64,000 nt of DNA from Gemmatimonadota bacterium (GTDB lineage: Bacteria > Gemmatimonadota > Gemmatimonadetes > Gemmatimonadales > GWC2-71-9). Of this stretch, positions 1 through 9,969 are shown one piece after another. The translations under genes and the position numbers were made by a program. Where the stretch lies: NCBI GenBank assembly GCA_029862925.1, contig JAOTWJ010000004.1, positions 1 to 64,000 on the forward strand, given 5' to 3'. The number at the start of each line of letters is the position of its first letter. The stretch's first letter is position 1. The notes under the pieces are model-generated. The model ran no database searches. It was given only the letters and a program-made list of their open reading frames with translations, and had not been told where the DNA came from.

Positions 1-1
1 C

Positions 2-484
2 CTGCACGACCGCGCGCTGTTCGCCACCCGCGCCGCCTGGCGGGAGCTGCAGCACCTGGTGGACAGCGGCATGACGGACACCACGCTCGCGGCGACCCAG
101 CAGTTCCTGCGTAATTTCTCGGTGAATTACGGTTCCACCGTGTCCCGCCGGTTGGCGTACGCTGTAGACGACGCGTACTACGGCCTGAAAGGCGATGGCT
201 TCTTGGCGGCGATCCGCCCCGGGCTCGCGGCACTCACCACGCGGGCCGTGAATGCCGCCATCCGGCGGCACCTGCAGTACCGCAACATGTACGTGGTCTT
301 CATCACGCAGGACGCCGAGGGCCTGAAGCGGAAACTGCTGGGCGGCGAACCGACCAACATCCGCTACACGGGGGAGAAGCCGCCCGCGCTGCTCGCGGAG
401 GACGCGGAGATCGCCCGGTACCCCATCCCCGTGCGCCCCGAAGACATCACGGTCATGAACGTCAACGAGGTGTTCGAACGCTGA
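2..484 (+). CDS. C-terminal fragment of a peptidase M16 (insulinase-like) protein, 5' truncated by window edge
   Basis: Frame is open from base 2 to the TGA at 482-484; C-terminal M16-like sequence; no start needed within the window. Confidence 0.55.
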   Translation: MHDRALFATRAAWRELQHLVDSGMTDTTLAATQQFLRNFSVNYGSTVSRRLAYAVDDAYYGLKGDGFLAAIRPGLAALTTRAVNAAIRRHLQYRNMYVVFITQDAEGLKRKLLGGEPTNIRYTGEKPPALLAEDAEIARYPIPVRPEDITVMNVNEVFER

Positions 485-503
485 CGGGGCGAGGCAACCG
501 GCC

Positions 504-2792
504 ATGACGCTCGCCGTCCTGCTCGTGGCCCTCGCCCAGGGGCCGGCCCCGCCGGCCCCGTCCATCGTGCCGGCGCCGGCCACCCTCACGCGGCGGGCGG
601 GGGCGCTGACCTTCGCCGCCATCACGGCCGTCACGGTGCCGGATACGGGCCACGCCGAACTCCGGGCCCTGGCCCGGATGCTGGCCGACGAGCTGTCCGC
701 GCCCGCAGCCCGCACGGTCCCCGTCCGGGCGGCCGACGCACTGGCTGGCGGGACCGTGACGATCGCGCTCATGCTCGACACGGCGCTCGCACTCGACCCC
801 GAAGGCTATCGCCTGACCGTGGGACCGGAGGGAGCGCGGCTCGTCGCGCCGTCCCCGGCCGGGCTGTTCTACGGCATCCAGACCGTGCGTCAACTGCTGC
901 CGCCCGGCGAACCCGGGGCGGCCCTTCCCGCGCTCGAGATCGAGGACTGGCCGCGCTTCCGCTACCGGGGGATGCACCTCGACGTCGGGCGCCACCTGTT
1001 TCCCGTCGCGTTCATCAAGAAGTACATCGACCTGATGGCGATGTACAAGATGAACACCTTCCACTGGCATCTCACCGAAGATCAGGGCTGGCGGATCGAG
1101 ATCCGGAAGTACCCCAGACTCACGACCGTCGGCGCGTGGCGGCAGGAGACGATCCGCGAGAAGAACTTCAGTCCCTACGTCGGCGACGGCACGCCCTACG
1201 GGGGATTCTACACGCAGGCACAGGTCCGCGAGATCGTGACGTACGCGCGCGCGCGGTACATCACGATCGTGCCGGAGATCGAGATGCCGGGACACTCGAA
1301 AGCGGCGCTCGCGGCGTACCCGGAGCTCGCGTGCACCCCGGGGCCGTTCAGGGTGGCAACCGTCTGGGGCGTGCACGAGGACATCTACTGTCCTAGCGAC
1401 GCGACGTTTGCCTTTCTGGAAGACGTGCTCACCGAAGTGATGGACCTGTTCCCCGGCCAGTACATCCACATCGGCGGCGATGAAGCCCCCAAGACGCGCT
1501 GGGAGCGGAGTCCGGTGGCGCAGGCCGTGATCCGCCGTGAAGGACTGGCCAACGCCCACGAGCTGCAGAGTTGGTTCATCCGACGCATCGAGCGGTTTCT
1601 CACGGCCCACGGTCGCCGCCTGATCGGGTGGGACGAGATTCTCGAGGGCGGCCTGGCACCGGACGCGACGGTCATGTCCTGGCGCGGCATGGTGGGCGGG
1701 ATCGCAGCGGCGCGGCAGGGACATGACGTGATCATGACCCCGTCCAGCCACGTGTACTTCGACCACTACCAGGGCTCGCCGGCGTTCGAGCCGCTCGCCA
1801 TCGGCGGCTACGCTCCCCTCGAGAAGGTGTACGCGTTCGAGCCCATGCCGGCGGAGCTGACGCCCGAGGAGGCGCGGCACGTCCTGGGCGCGCAGGGAAA
1901 CGTCTGGACCGAATACATCGCGACGCCCGAACACGTGGAATACATGGCCGTCCCCCGCATGTTGGCGCTGGCCGAGGTCGTCTGGTCCCCCCGCGAGCGG
2001 CGCGAGTGGAGCGGGTTTGTGGCACGGCTCCCAGCGCAACTGCGCCGGCTCGACGCTCTGGACGTGCGGTACCGAATCCCGGGCGTGCGGGGACTCGAGG
2101 CCGATCGCCTCACGCTCGCGGACAGCATCACGATTCGCCTCGAGAGTCTCCTGCCCGAGGCGCAGATCGTGTACACGCTCGCAGGCGCCGACGGGTCACC
2201 CGCCCGCACGCAGATCTACGACGGCCCCGTCCGGGTGTCCGTGCGACCCGGGCCCGTGCGCGTCACCGCGCGGGTCGTGCTGCCCGGCGACCGTACGAGC
2301 CCCGCCCGCAGCGCCACGTTCGCCCACACGACGCTGCGGCGGGCGGAGCCGGTCGACGCCGACGCCCTCGCGCCGGGTCTGCGCGTGGCGTACTACGAGG
2401 GCCGCATGAGCCGCGCCGCGCGACTCGTGACGCTGCGCCCCGCGCGCCGTGCGATCGCGCCCGGCGTGGCCCTGCCGGGCGACGCGCGGCAGGAGCAGTT
2501 CGGGTTACGCTTCACCGGCTACCTCCTCGCGCCCGAGGACGGGATCTACGAGTTCGCGCTCACGTCCGATGATGGCAGTCTCCTCCGGATCGCCGGCCAC
2601 ACCGTCATCGACCACGACGGGTTCCACTCGTCGGCCGACAAGCCGGGCGTGATCGCGCTCGCCGCCGGCGCGCATGGCTTCGAACTGCTCTATTTCCAGG
2701 CGGGCGGGGACCGGGAACTGCGCCTCCAGACCCGGCGTGACGGCGAGCCGCTGCGCGACCTGCCCGCCGAGTGGCTCGCCCACGCGCGCTGA
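504..2792 (+). CDS. Beta-N-acetylhexosaminidase (GH20) with C-terminal PA14-like domain
   Basis: Motifs FHWHLTEDQGWRIEIRKYPRLTTVGAWR, IGGDEAPK, GNVWTEY typical of GH20; C-term GYLLAPEDGIYEFALTSDDGSLLRIAG is PA14-like. Confidence 0.93.
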   Translation: MTLAVLLVALAQGPAPPAPSIVPAPATLTRRAGALTFAAITAVTVPDTGHAELRALARMLADELSAPAARTVPVRAADALAGGTVTIALMLDTALALDPEGYRLTVGPEGARLVAPSPAGLFYGIQTVRQLLPPGEPGAALPALEIEDWPRFRYRGMHLDVGRHLFPVAFIKKYIDLMAMYKMNTFHWHLTEDQGWRIEIRKYPRLTTVGAWRQETIREKNFSPYVGDGTPYGGFYTQAQVREIVTYARARYITIVPEIEMPGHSKAALAAYPELACTPGPFRVATVWGVHEDIYCPSDATFAFLEDVLTEVMDLFPGQYIHIGGDEAPKTRWERSPVAQAVIRREGLANAHELQSWFIRRIERFLTAHGRRLIGWDEILEGGLAPDATVMSWRGMVGGIAAARQGHDVIMTPSSHVYFDHYQGSPAFEPLAIGGYAPLEKVYAFEPMPAELTPEEARHVLGAQGNVWTEYIATPEHVEYMAVPRMLALAEVVWSPRERREWSGFVARLPAQLRRLDALDVRYRIPGVRGLEADRLTLADSITIRLESLLPEAQIVYTLAGADGSPARTQIYDGPVRVSVRPGPVRVTARVVLPGDRTSPARSATFAHTTLRRAEPVDADALAPGLRVAYYEGRMSRAARLVTLRPARRAIAPGVALPGDARQEQFGLRFTGYLLAPEDGIYEFALTSDDGSLLRIAGHTVIDHDGFHSSADKPGVIALAAGAHGFELLYFQAGGDRELRLQTRRDGEPLRDLPAEWLAHAR

Positions 2793-2863
2793 CCATCTGG
2801 CGCCGCCGCGCTTCCTGCCCTACGCTACCGTCGGTGCGCTCGCACCGTCACGGGAGGAACTCC

Positions 2864-4615
2864 ATGCTCCGCCGCATTGGCACCGTCGCCGGCACCAGCG
2901 TCGTCGCGCTCCTGCTGCTCGTTCCATCGCCCGGCCGCCCCAGCGATCAGGCCGCGGTCGGTCCCCGGTTCCTCATCTCGTTCTCCCGCGCCCGCAGCGC
3001 CGAGCCGCAGGACGGCCGGCTGCTGCTGATGCTCGCCGCGGACTCCACGAGCGAGCCACGGTTCCAGATCTCGGACGGACCCACCACGCAGCTGATCTTC
3101 GGGATCGATGTGGACGGCCTGCCGCCGGGCCGGGAAGCGGTCATCGATGCCACCGTCTTCGGCTACCCGGTCGCGAGTCTCGCCGACCTGCCACCTGGTC
3201 GGTACTGGGTCCAGGCACTGCTCAACCGCTACGAGACGTTTCGCCGCGCGGACGGACACGTGGTGAAGCTGCCGCCGGACCGGGGCGAAGGGCAGCAGTG
3301 GAACCGCAAGCCCGGTAACTTCTACAGCACACCACGCTGGGTGACCGTGGACGGGCGGCGCGACGCGGTCGTGCGACTCGCGCTCGATGGGGAGATTCCG
3401 CCGATTCCCGATCCTCCGGACACGAAGTACATCAAGCATGTGAAGCTCCGGAGCGAGCGGCTCAGCGCCTTCTGGGGCCGGCCCATGGAACTCGGCGCGC
3501 ACGTGCTGCTGCCGGAGGGCTTCGACATACATCCGGAGGCCCGTTACCCGCTCGTCGTGAATCACGGGCACTTCCCGTACACGTTCGACGGCTTCCGGGA
3601 GATCCCTCCCGATCCGGACCTGCCGTGCACCTACAGCGCGCGCTTCGGCCTCGAGTGCTACAACCGGATCCAGCAGCAGGCCGCGCACCAGTTCTACCGC
3701 GACTGGACGAGTCCGGCGTTCCCGCGTGTGCTCCTCGTCGAGATCCAGCACCCGACGCCCTATTACGACGACTCCTACGCCGTAAATTCGGCCAACAACG
3801 GCCCCTACGGCGATGCGATCATGTACGAGCTCCTTCCGGAGATCGAGCGGCGGTTCCGCGGCCTCGGCGCGGGCTGGGCGCGGTTCACGTATGGCGGCTC
3901 CACGGGCGGCTGGGAGGCGATGGCGGTCCAGCTGTTCTACCCGGACGAGTTCAACGGCGCGTGGGTGGCCTGCCCCGACCCCATCGACTTCCGCGCCTAC
4001 ACCGCGGTCAACCTCTACGAAGACACGAACGCGTACTACGCGGCGAGCCGGTGGAAGCGCACCCCGCGTCCCGGCATGCGAAACAGGCTGGGACACGTCT
4101 CCGCCACGCTCGAAGAGATGAACCACCGGGAGTTGGTGCTCGGCAGCCGGGGGCGGTCGGGCGACCAGTGGGACATCTGGCAGGCCGTGTATTCACCGGT
4201 CGGCGCCGACGGCTACCCGAAGCCGATCTGGGACAAGCGCACGGGGACGATCGACCGGTCGGTCGCGGAGTACTGGCGGGAGCACTACGATCTGTCGCAC
4301 ATCCTGCGGCGCGATTGGCCGACACTCGGCCCCAAGGTCGCCGGCAAGCTGTTCATCTACGTGGGCGACATGGACAACTACTACCTGAACAACGCGGTCT
4401 ACCTCGTCGAGGAGTTCCTCACGAACACGTGGGCGCCGCATTACGGCGGCGAGGTGGACTACGGCGACCGGGCGGAACACTGCTGGAACGGCGACCACAC
4501 ACGATCGAACGGCTACTCGCGCCTGCGCTACCACCAGATGTTCATTCCCCGGATCATGGACCAGATCCGCAAGCGCCATCCGGTGGGAGCCGACACCCTG
4601 ACCTGGAGGTACTGA
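2864..4615 (+). CDS. Secreted alpha/beta-hydrolase-like esterase
   Basis: ATG at 2864 after GGAGG, signal peptide, nucleophile-elbow-like GGSTGG; the upstream part of the tracked ORF (2771-2863) is probably not translated. Confidence 0.7.
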   Translation: MLRRIGTVAGTSVVALLLLVPSPGRPSDQAAVGPRFLISFSRARSAEPQDGRLLLMLAADSTSEPRFQISDGPTTQLIFGIDVDGLPPGREAVIDATVFGYPVASLADLPPGRYWVQALLNRYETFRRADGHVVKLPPDRGEGQQWNRKPGNFYSTPRWVTVDGRRDAVVRLALDGEIPPIPDPPDTKYIKHVKLRSERLSAFWGRPMELGAHVLLPEGFDIHPEARYPLVVNHGHFPYTFDGFREIPPDPDLPCTYSARFGLECYNRIQQQAAHQFYRDWTSPAFPRVLLVEIQHPTPYYDDSYAVNSANNGPYGDAIMYELLPEIERRFRGLGAGWARFTYGGSTGGWEAMAVQLFYPDEFNGAWVACPDPIDFRAYTAVNLYEDTNAYYAASRWKRTPRPGMRNRLGHVSATLEEMNHRELVLGSRGRSGDQWDIWQAVYSPVGADGYPKPIWDKRTGTIDRSVAEYWREHYDLSHILRRDWPTLGPKVAGKLFIYVGDMDNYYLNNAVYLVEEFLTNTWAPHYGGEVDYGDRAEHCWNGDHTRSNGYSRLRYHQMFIPRIMDQIRKRHPVGADTLTWRY

Positions 4616-4618
4616 CCC

Positions 4619-5074
4619 GTGTGGGATCAGCGTTCCGACTACTCGGCGCCGTCCGGATACCCGGCGCCGCCAACAGCGGCACCGCCGGCCCGGTCGGTCT
4701 CCGAGCGGTCTCGGCTGACGACGACCCTGCTCGCCGTGTTCACCGGGGTGTTCGGCGGGCACCGCTTCTACGTGGGCAAGACCGGGACCGGCATCCTGAT
4801 GCTGTGCACGCTCGGCGGGCTGGGAATCTGGTATCTGGTCGACTGCGTGATGGTCGCCACCGGGGAGTTCCGCGACGCCCGGGGTCGTCGCGTGCTCCGC
4901 TGGGCGACCGACGAGGAGTTGTACGGCACGGCCGCCGATCCCCACGTGCGGGGGGATCTCGAGTCGCTGCGGTCGAACGTGCAGGAACTCGAGGAGCGCG
5001 TGGACTTCCTGGAGCGCCTGCTGGCCCAGGTCCGCGAGGCCCGCGGCTCGGTTCCTCCGGCGGGATCGCCCTGA
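4619..5074 (+). CDS. TM2 domain-containing membrane protein
   Basis: TTLLAVFTGVFGGHRFYVGKTGTGILMLCTLGGLGIWYLVDCVMV is TM2-like. Confidence 0.85.
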   Translation: MWDQRSDYSAPSGYPAPPTAAPPARSVSERSRLTTTLLAVFTGVFGGHRFYVGKTGTGILMLCTLGGLGIWYLVDCVMVATGEFRDARGRRVLRWATDEELYGTAADPHVRGDLESLRSNVQELEERVDFLERLLAQVREARGSVPPAGSP

Positions 5075-5084
5075 GCCGCCGGCG

Positions 5085-5486
5085 TCAGTTTGGCCGGCGG
5101 ACGTCGTAGCGCATCAGCCGCCACGCGCACCCCAACCCGCCCTCGCCACGTTCGAACCCAAAGCCGAGGACGCGCGGGTCGTCCCTCCCCAGCTCGATCG
5201 TGAACCGTGGCCCCATCGGACTCGCGCACAGAATGCTGATGGGGCGCCAGGCACGCCGCACATCCACCTCCCACACGAGCAGCGCCAGCAACACCGAATC
5301 CGCCTGCACGGTGGGGAAGCGATAGCGGAAGGTCCGCAGCGAGTCGAACACGTCGGGCAGCGCGGCGTTGTCGACCTCGAGCGAGTCGATCACCGGCCGC
5401 GGCCGCGGAGCGGCATCGTCGCGGCAGGCGCTCGCGGAAAGAACGAGTGCGACGCTCACCAAGACGGATCCGGCATGGCGTGGCAT
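5085..5486 (-). CDS. Hypothetical lipoprotein
   Basis: Signal with lipobox-like LSASAC; ATG at 5486. Confidence 0.65.
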   Translation of the reverse strand: MPRHAGSVLVSVALVLSASACRDDAAPRPRPVIDSLEVDNAALPDVFDSLRTFRYRFPTVQADSVLLALLVWEVDVRRAWRPISILCASPMGPRFTIELGRDDPRVLGFGFERGEGGLGCAWRLMRYDVRRPN

Positions 5487-5597
5487 GGTCAGAGGGCCTC
5501 CTCGTCGGATACCCGCCCCCACCCGCGGCGGTCACACGGCTCCTAGTGTCGCACTTGGTCCGACCCGCGCCCGCGATGGCAGGCAACAACATGGCGG

Positions 5598-6566
5598 TTG
5601 TCGGTCCCGGCCCGCACATTTCCCGGAGATCGTTCACCTTCCTGGCGGCGACCCTTGACCGCACCCACGCTCCGGCGCTACGCCGTGTTGTCGATCTCCA
5701 CGGCCGTTCTCACGATCGGCCTCAAGGCCACTGCCTACGCGCTCACCGGCTCGGTGGGACTCCTGTCAGACGCGCTCGAGAGCGGGGTCAACCTGCTCGC
5801 CGCCGTCGTGGCCCTGCTCGCCCTCTGGGTGGCGGCGCAGCCGGAAGACGAGGAACATGCATACGGCCATAACAAGGCCGAGTACTTCTCCAGCGGGTTC
5901 GAGGGCGGTCTGATCCTGGTCGCGGCGGTGAGCATCGCCTACGCGGCCACGCGTCGGCTGCTCGATCCCCATCCGATCGACCAGGCCGGCCCCGCCCTGG
6001 CCCTCGCCGCGGTCGCCGCCGGCGTGAACTTGGCCGTCGCCCGCGTGCTCGCCACGGCGGGCCGGCGCCATGAGTCCATCGCGCTCGAAGCGGACGCGCA
6101 CCACCTGATGGCCGACGTGTGGACGTCGGTCGCCGTGATCGCGGGCGTCGGCCTCGCGGCCGCTACCGGCTGGACCATGCTCGATCCGCTAGTGGCCTTC
6201 ATCGTGGCGGCCAACATCGTGCGGATCGGACTGGATCTGCTGCGTCGCTCCGCCCTGGGACTGCTGGACACGGCGCTCCCGGAGCCGCTGCGCCAGGAGA
6301 TCGTCGCCACGCTCGAGGCCCACCGCGGCGCGGGCCTGCAGTATCACGCCCTGCGCACGCGCCAAGCCGGTCGCTGGCGGTTCATCTCCTTCCACGTGCT
6401 GGTGCCGGGCGACTGGTCCGTCCAGCGGGGGCACGACGTGCTCGAGCAGATCGAGGAAGAGGTGCGCACCCGGGTACCCCACAGCACCGTGTTCACACAC
6501 CTGGAGCCGATCGAGGATCCGTTGTCCTTCGAGGACCAGCGTCTCGAGCGGGAGCGCGACGCCTAG
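5598..6566 (+). CDS. Cation diffusion facilitator family transporter
   Basis: Multi-TM protein with CDF motifs ([45 protein letters not shown]); start uncertain, TTG at 5655 possible. Confidence 0.92.
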   Translation: MSVPARTFPGDRSPSWRRPLTAPTLRRYAVLSISTAVLTIGLKATAYALTGSVGLLSDALESGVNLLAAVVALLALWVAAQPEDEEHAYGHNKAEYFSSGFEGGLILVAAVSIAYAATRRLLDPHPIDQAGPALALAAVAAGVNLAVARVLATAGRRHESIALEADAHHLMADVWTSVAVIAGVGLAAATGWTMLDPLVAFIVAANIVRIGLDLLRRSALGLLDTALPEPLRQEIVATLEAHRGAGLQYHALRTRQAGRWRFISFHVLVPGDWSVQRGHDVLEQIEEEVRTRVPHSTVFTHLEPIEDPLSFEDQRLERERDA

Positions 6567-6567
6567 C

Positions 6568-7404
6568 ATGAGCCCGTCACACTACGGATGGGCGACGCTC
6601 GCCATCGCGTTCCTCGCGGGGTGCGGCGAGTCCGTGGCCCCGTTCGACGGAGTCCACGACTTCGAGCTGCGGTTTGACGTCGGGCAGACCGTGCGGTCGG
6701 CCGTCGTGCACGTGCCGCCGAGTTACGACGGCTCCCGTGCCGTGCCCCTCGTGCTCGCCTTCCACGGTGCCGGCATGACGGGCGCCCAGATGCAGGACTT
6801 CTCGGGGCTCGACGACCCGGCCGATCGCCTGGGCTTCGTCGTGGTGTATCCCAATGGGGCCCCCGACTGGGAGGCGGCGGAAGCGGACGACCTCCCGTTC
6901 GCCCGTGCGCTGATCGAGCGCCTTGGGGATCGGCTGCGCATCGGGCGAACCTACGCGACCGGGTTCTCGCGCGGCGGTTTCTTCACGATGCGCCTGGCCT
7001 GCGAGGAGTCGCGCCGCTTCGCGGCCGTCGGGATCGTCGCCGCCACGATGCCGGCCGACCTGGCGGCGACCTGCAATCCGGCGACCCGTATCCCCACGCT
7101 CCTCATGGTCGGCACGCTGGATCTCCTCGTTCCCATTGACGGCGACAGCGCGAGCGGGCGGCTCTCGGCCGATTCGACGATCCGGCTGTTCGCGCGCCGC
7201 AACGGATGCAACCTGCAAACGCCGTCCGTGGGTTACCTGCCCGATACCGCCGCCGACAACCGCCGCATTCGCTTCGAGCGCTACCTCGACTGCGGCGCGG
7301 AGACGATTCTGTACGTGGTGGAAGGGGGAAACCACACCTGGTTCGGCGGCGACGCTGATGCAGGTTGGTTGATCGGGGCGTTTTTCCTGAGCGGAGGGCG
7401 GTGA
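6568..7404 (+). CDS. Polyhydroxybutyrate-depolymerase/LpqC-like esterase lipoprotein
   Basis: Lipobox FLAGC; LVLAFHGAGMTG, GFSRGGFFTMRLAC, GGNHTWFGG. Confidence 0.85.
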   Translation: MSPSHYGWATLAIAFLAGCGESVAPFDGVHDFELRFDVGQTVRSAVVHVPPSYDGSRAVPLVLAFHGAGMTGAQMQDFSGLDDPADRLGFVVVYPNGAPDWEAAEADDLPFARALIERLGDRLRIGRTYATGFSRGGFFTMRLACEESRRFAAVGIVAATMPADLAATCNPATRIPTLLMVGTLDLLVPIDGDSASGRLSADSTIRLFARRNGCNLQTPSVGYLPDTAADNRRIRFERYLDCGAETILYVVEGGNHTWFGGDADAGWLIGAFFLSGGR

Positions 7405-7438
7405 CCGCGGCACGTGCCTGTGGCGCCGGCTGACCTTC

Positions 7439-8353
7439 TCAGGGCGCCGTTTTCTCCCCGGCAATCACCTGGAGTGCCGCCGGCATCACGGTGATCGTCA
7501 CCGTGGCTGCCGGGAACACCTCGCCATCGAGATCGAACGCCGGGAATCCCGGTGCCGGCTCCAGCGTCACGGTTCGGCCGCGACTCGCCCGGACGAACGA
7601 CAGCCGCACATGGGAGCCGCGATAGATCTGTGGGAGTCGGAAGGGCAGCGCCCATCGCGCTACGGGTTGTACCAGCACGACGTCGGCGAGGCCATCGTCC
7701 ACGCGCGCGTCCGGCGCCACCCGCATGCCGCGCCCGAAACACGGCCCGTTGGCCACGGCGACGAGCAGCACCGGTCCGTTGTGCCAGGGCTCGCCGTCCA
7801 CGCTGACCCGACACGGGGCCGGCCGATAGCGGAACACGGCACCCAGCGTCGCCCCGAGGTAGGACAGGGTGGTGCGACGAGGGAGCGCGTTGACCGCCTC
7901 ATCTACCAGCCCCGAGATCCCGGCGGACGCCACGTTCAGCACATGCCGCCGACGGCCGTCCACCGTTTCGAGTCGGAGCACGTCCAGGGGGCGCGCCGCT
8001 CCGTCACAGGCCAGCCGGGCGGCGCGATCGGCGTGCGTCGGGATCCGCAGGGTGCGCGCCAGATCCGAGCCGGTGCCCGCCGGCAGCACCGCGAGGGCCG
8101 GCCGCCGGGCGGCTGGCTGCTCGAGCACGACGTTCGCCACGAGATGCATCGTCCCGTCACCGCCCACGACGAGCACGCGATCGACCGGCTGACGCAGCGC
8201 GTCGGCCAGGGCCGCCGCTGCTCGGTCGCGGTCGGCCACACAGATGACGACGGCGTCGCGCAGCCGCGCCTGCCCGCCCCGCACGGCCTCCCAGACCTCC
8301 GCCGTGCGGCCGCGCCCGGAGCGCGGATTCACGAACACCACTATGCCGCTCAC
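7439..8353 (-). CDS. Diacylglycerol/lipid kinase (DagK/YegS family)
   Basis: VFVNPRSGRGR, VLVVGGDGTMH, LPAGTGSDLARTL; GTG start 8353 overlaps the stop of the upstream glpD-like gene. Confidence 0.88.
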   Translation of the reverse strand: MSGIVVFVNPRSGRGRTAEVWEAVRGGQARLRDAVVICVADRDRAAAALADALRQPVDRVLVVGGDGTMHLVANVVLEQPAARRPALAVLPAGTGSDLARTLRIPTHADRAARLACDGAARPLDVLRLETVDGRRRHVLNVASAGISGLVDEAVNALPRRTTLSYLGATLGAVFRYRPAPCRVSVDGEPWHNGPVLLVAVANGPCFGRGMRVAPDARVDDGLADVVLVQPVARWALPFRLPQIYRGSHVRLSFVRASRGRTVTLEPAPGFPAFDLDGEVFPAATVTITVMPAALQVIAGEKTAP

Positions 8354-9966
8354 CGCACGCCCTCCGGCGTCCACGCCGCCAGCGCCCAGTGGAACGCCTC
8401 CTCCTCGGTATCCCACCGGCCACTCGTCCATCCCAGCTCCTCGGCAAACAGCGGCCGCAGGGTCGGGACGAGTGCCCGCGCCACCTGCGGATTCCACAGT
8501 CCCACCCGCACGCGGCGCAGCAGGAAATCTTCCAGCCGCAGCACGGCACCGAAGCGCAGGTGCACTCGTACCTCCGCCGCCGTGAGGTCGACGTCCTCGG
8601 CGATCGGCTCGAGCTCGCGGGCGTCCCGCGCGAGGCGCGGCACCCACCAAACCAGGGCACGGAGCCGACGGGCCATCGCCGCCGCGATCGGACCCGCCAC
8701 GGCCGTTTCCGCCCGGAGTCGATCGGCGAGGTCGGGCGGCGCCGTGCCCGCGAGCGGCGTACCCTCGGTGTGGCACTGGGCCGCGATCGTGGCCCGGTCT
8801 TCCGGCAGGTGGCGCACCGCCTCGTCCACGACCTCCGCAGCGGTCACCCGCCACGTCGTGAGCTTGCCCCCCGCCACCGACAGCAACCCCCGCTCTTCCC
8901 AGATGTCCTCTTCACGGCTCGCTTCCGAAGGGTTTTCCGCATGCGTGTCGAGGATCGGGCGCAGTCCGGCGAAGGCCCCGACCACGTCCCGCTCCGTCAC
9001 GTCCCGCCCCGGGAACCGTTCGCGTACCGCGCGCAGCAGGTAGGCGACTTCGCCGCGGGTAGCTCGCGGGTCGTCGAGCGGCCCCTCGTGGTAGAGATCC
9101 GTCGTCCCAATCAGGACCCCCTCGGGATGCGGGACCAGAAACACCGGGCGGCCATCGTCGGGCGACGGCAGGGTGACCGCCGCGGCCAGCGGCAGCGTGC
9201 GCCGTGACACGATGACATGCGACCCGCGGGACGGGCGCACGTGGCGTCCGGCCAGTCCGAACGCGTCGCGCACCTTATCGACCCATACGCCCGCGGCGTT
9301 GACCACGACGTGGGCCCGAACCCGGTGCGTGCGCCCGCTCTCCACATCCCGCACCACGACCCCGGCAATGCGCTCGCCGTCGATCAGCGGCTCGAGCGCC
9401 TCGGCCCGGGTCAGCATGAGCCCGCCGAACGCGAACCCCGTGGCCGCCACCGCCAGGGTCAGCGCGGCGTCGTCCGCGACCGCGTCCGTGTACACCATCG
9501 CGCGCTCGAGACCGTCCAGAGAGATCCCCGGTGCCAGCGCGGCCAGTTCATCGGGCGTGATGTGCGTGTGCCGCTGCGGCTGCGTCGTCAGCCGATCGTA
9601 CATCCACAGCCCGAGATCCACGGTCCAGCCCGGCACGCGGTCCGCTTCCAACGCCGGATAGAGAAACCGGATCGGACGGACCAGATGCCGATCAAGCGTC
9701 AGCATGCGGTCGCGCTCGCGACAGGCGAGGCGCGTGATCCGAAACTGCATCTGCTTGAGATAGCGAAGCCCCCCGTGAATCAACTTGGAGGAGCGCGACG
9801 ACGTCCCTGACGCGATATCGTGCCGCTCGAGCAGCAGCACGCGCAGGCCCCGTTGCGCCGCATCCAGCAGAATACCGGCACCGGTGATGCCGCCACCGAT
9901 CACCACCAGGTCGAATAGATCGGTGAGGGACGCCACGGCGCGGGGGCGCCATCCGGCATGGAACAT
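8350..9966 (-). CDS. glpD: FAD-dependent glycerol-3-phosphate dehydrogenase
   Basis: DLVVIGGGITGAGILLDAAQRGLRVLLLERHDIASGTSSRSSKLIHGGLRYL; TTDLYHEGPLDDPRAT. Confidence 0.92.
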   Translation of the reverse strand: MFHAGWRPRAVASLTDLFDLVVIGGGITGAGILLDAAQRGLRVLLLERHDIASGTSSRSSKLIHGGLRYLKQMQFRITRLACRERDRMLTLDRHLVRPIRFLYPALEADRVPGWTVDLGLWMYDRLTTQPQRHTHITPDELAALAPGISLDGLERAMVYTDAVADDAALTLAVAATGFAFGGLMLTRAEALEPLIDGERIAGVVVRDVESGRTHRVRAHVVVNAAGVWVDKVRDAFGLAGRHVRPSRGSHVIVSRRTLPLAAAVTLPSPDDGRPVFLVPHPEGVLIGTTDLYHEGPLDDPRATRGEVAYLLRAVRERFPGRDVTERDVVGAFAGLRPILDTHAENPSEASREEDIWEERGLLSVAGGKLTTWRVTAAEVVDEAVRHLPEDRATIAAQCHTEGTPLAGTAPPDLADRLRAETAVAGPIAAAMARRLRALVWWVPRLARDARELEPIAEDVDLTAAEVRVHLRFGAVLRLEDFLLRRVRVGLWNPQVARALVPTLRPLFAEELGWTSGRWDTEEEAFHWALAAWTPEGVR

Positions 9967-9969
9967 CGG

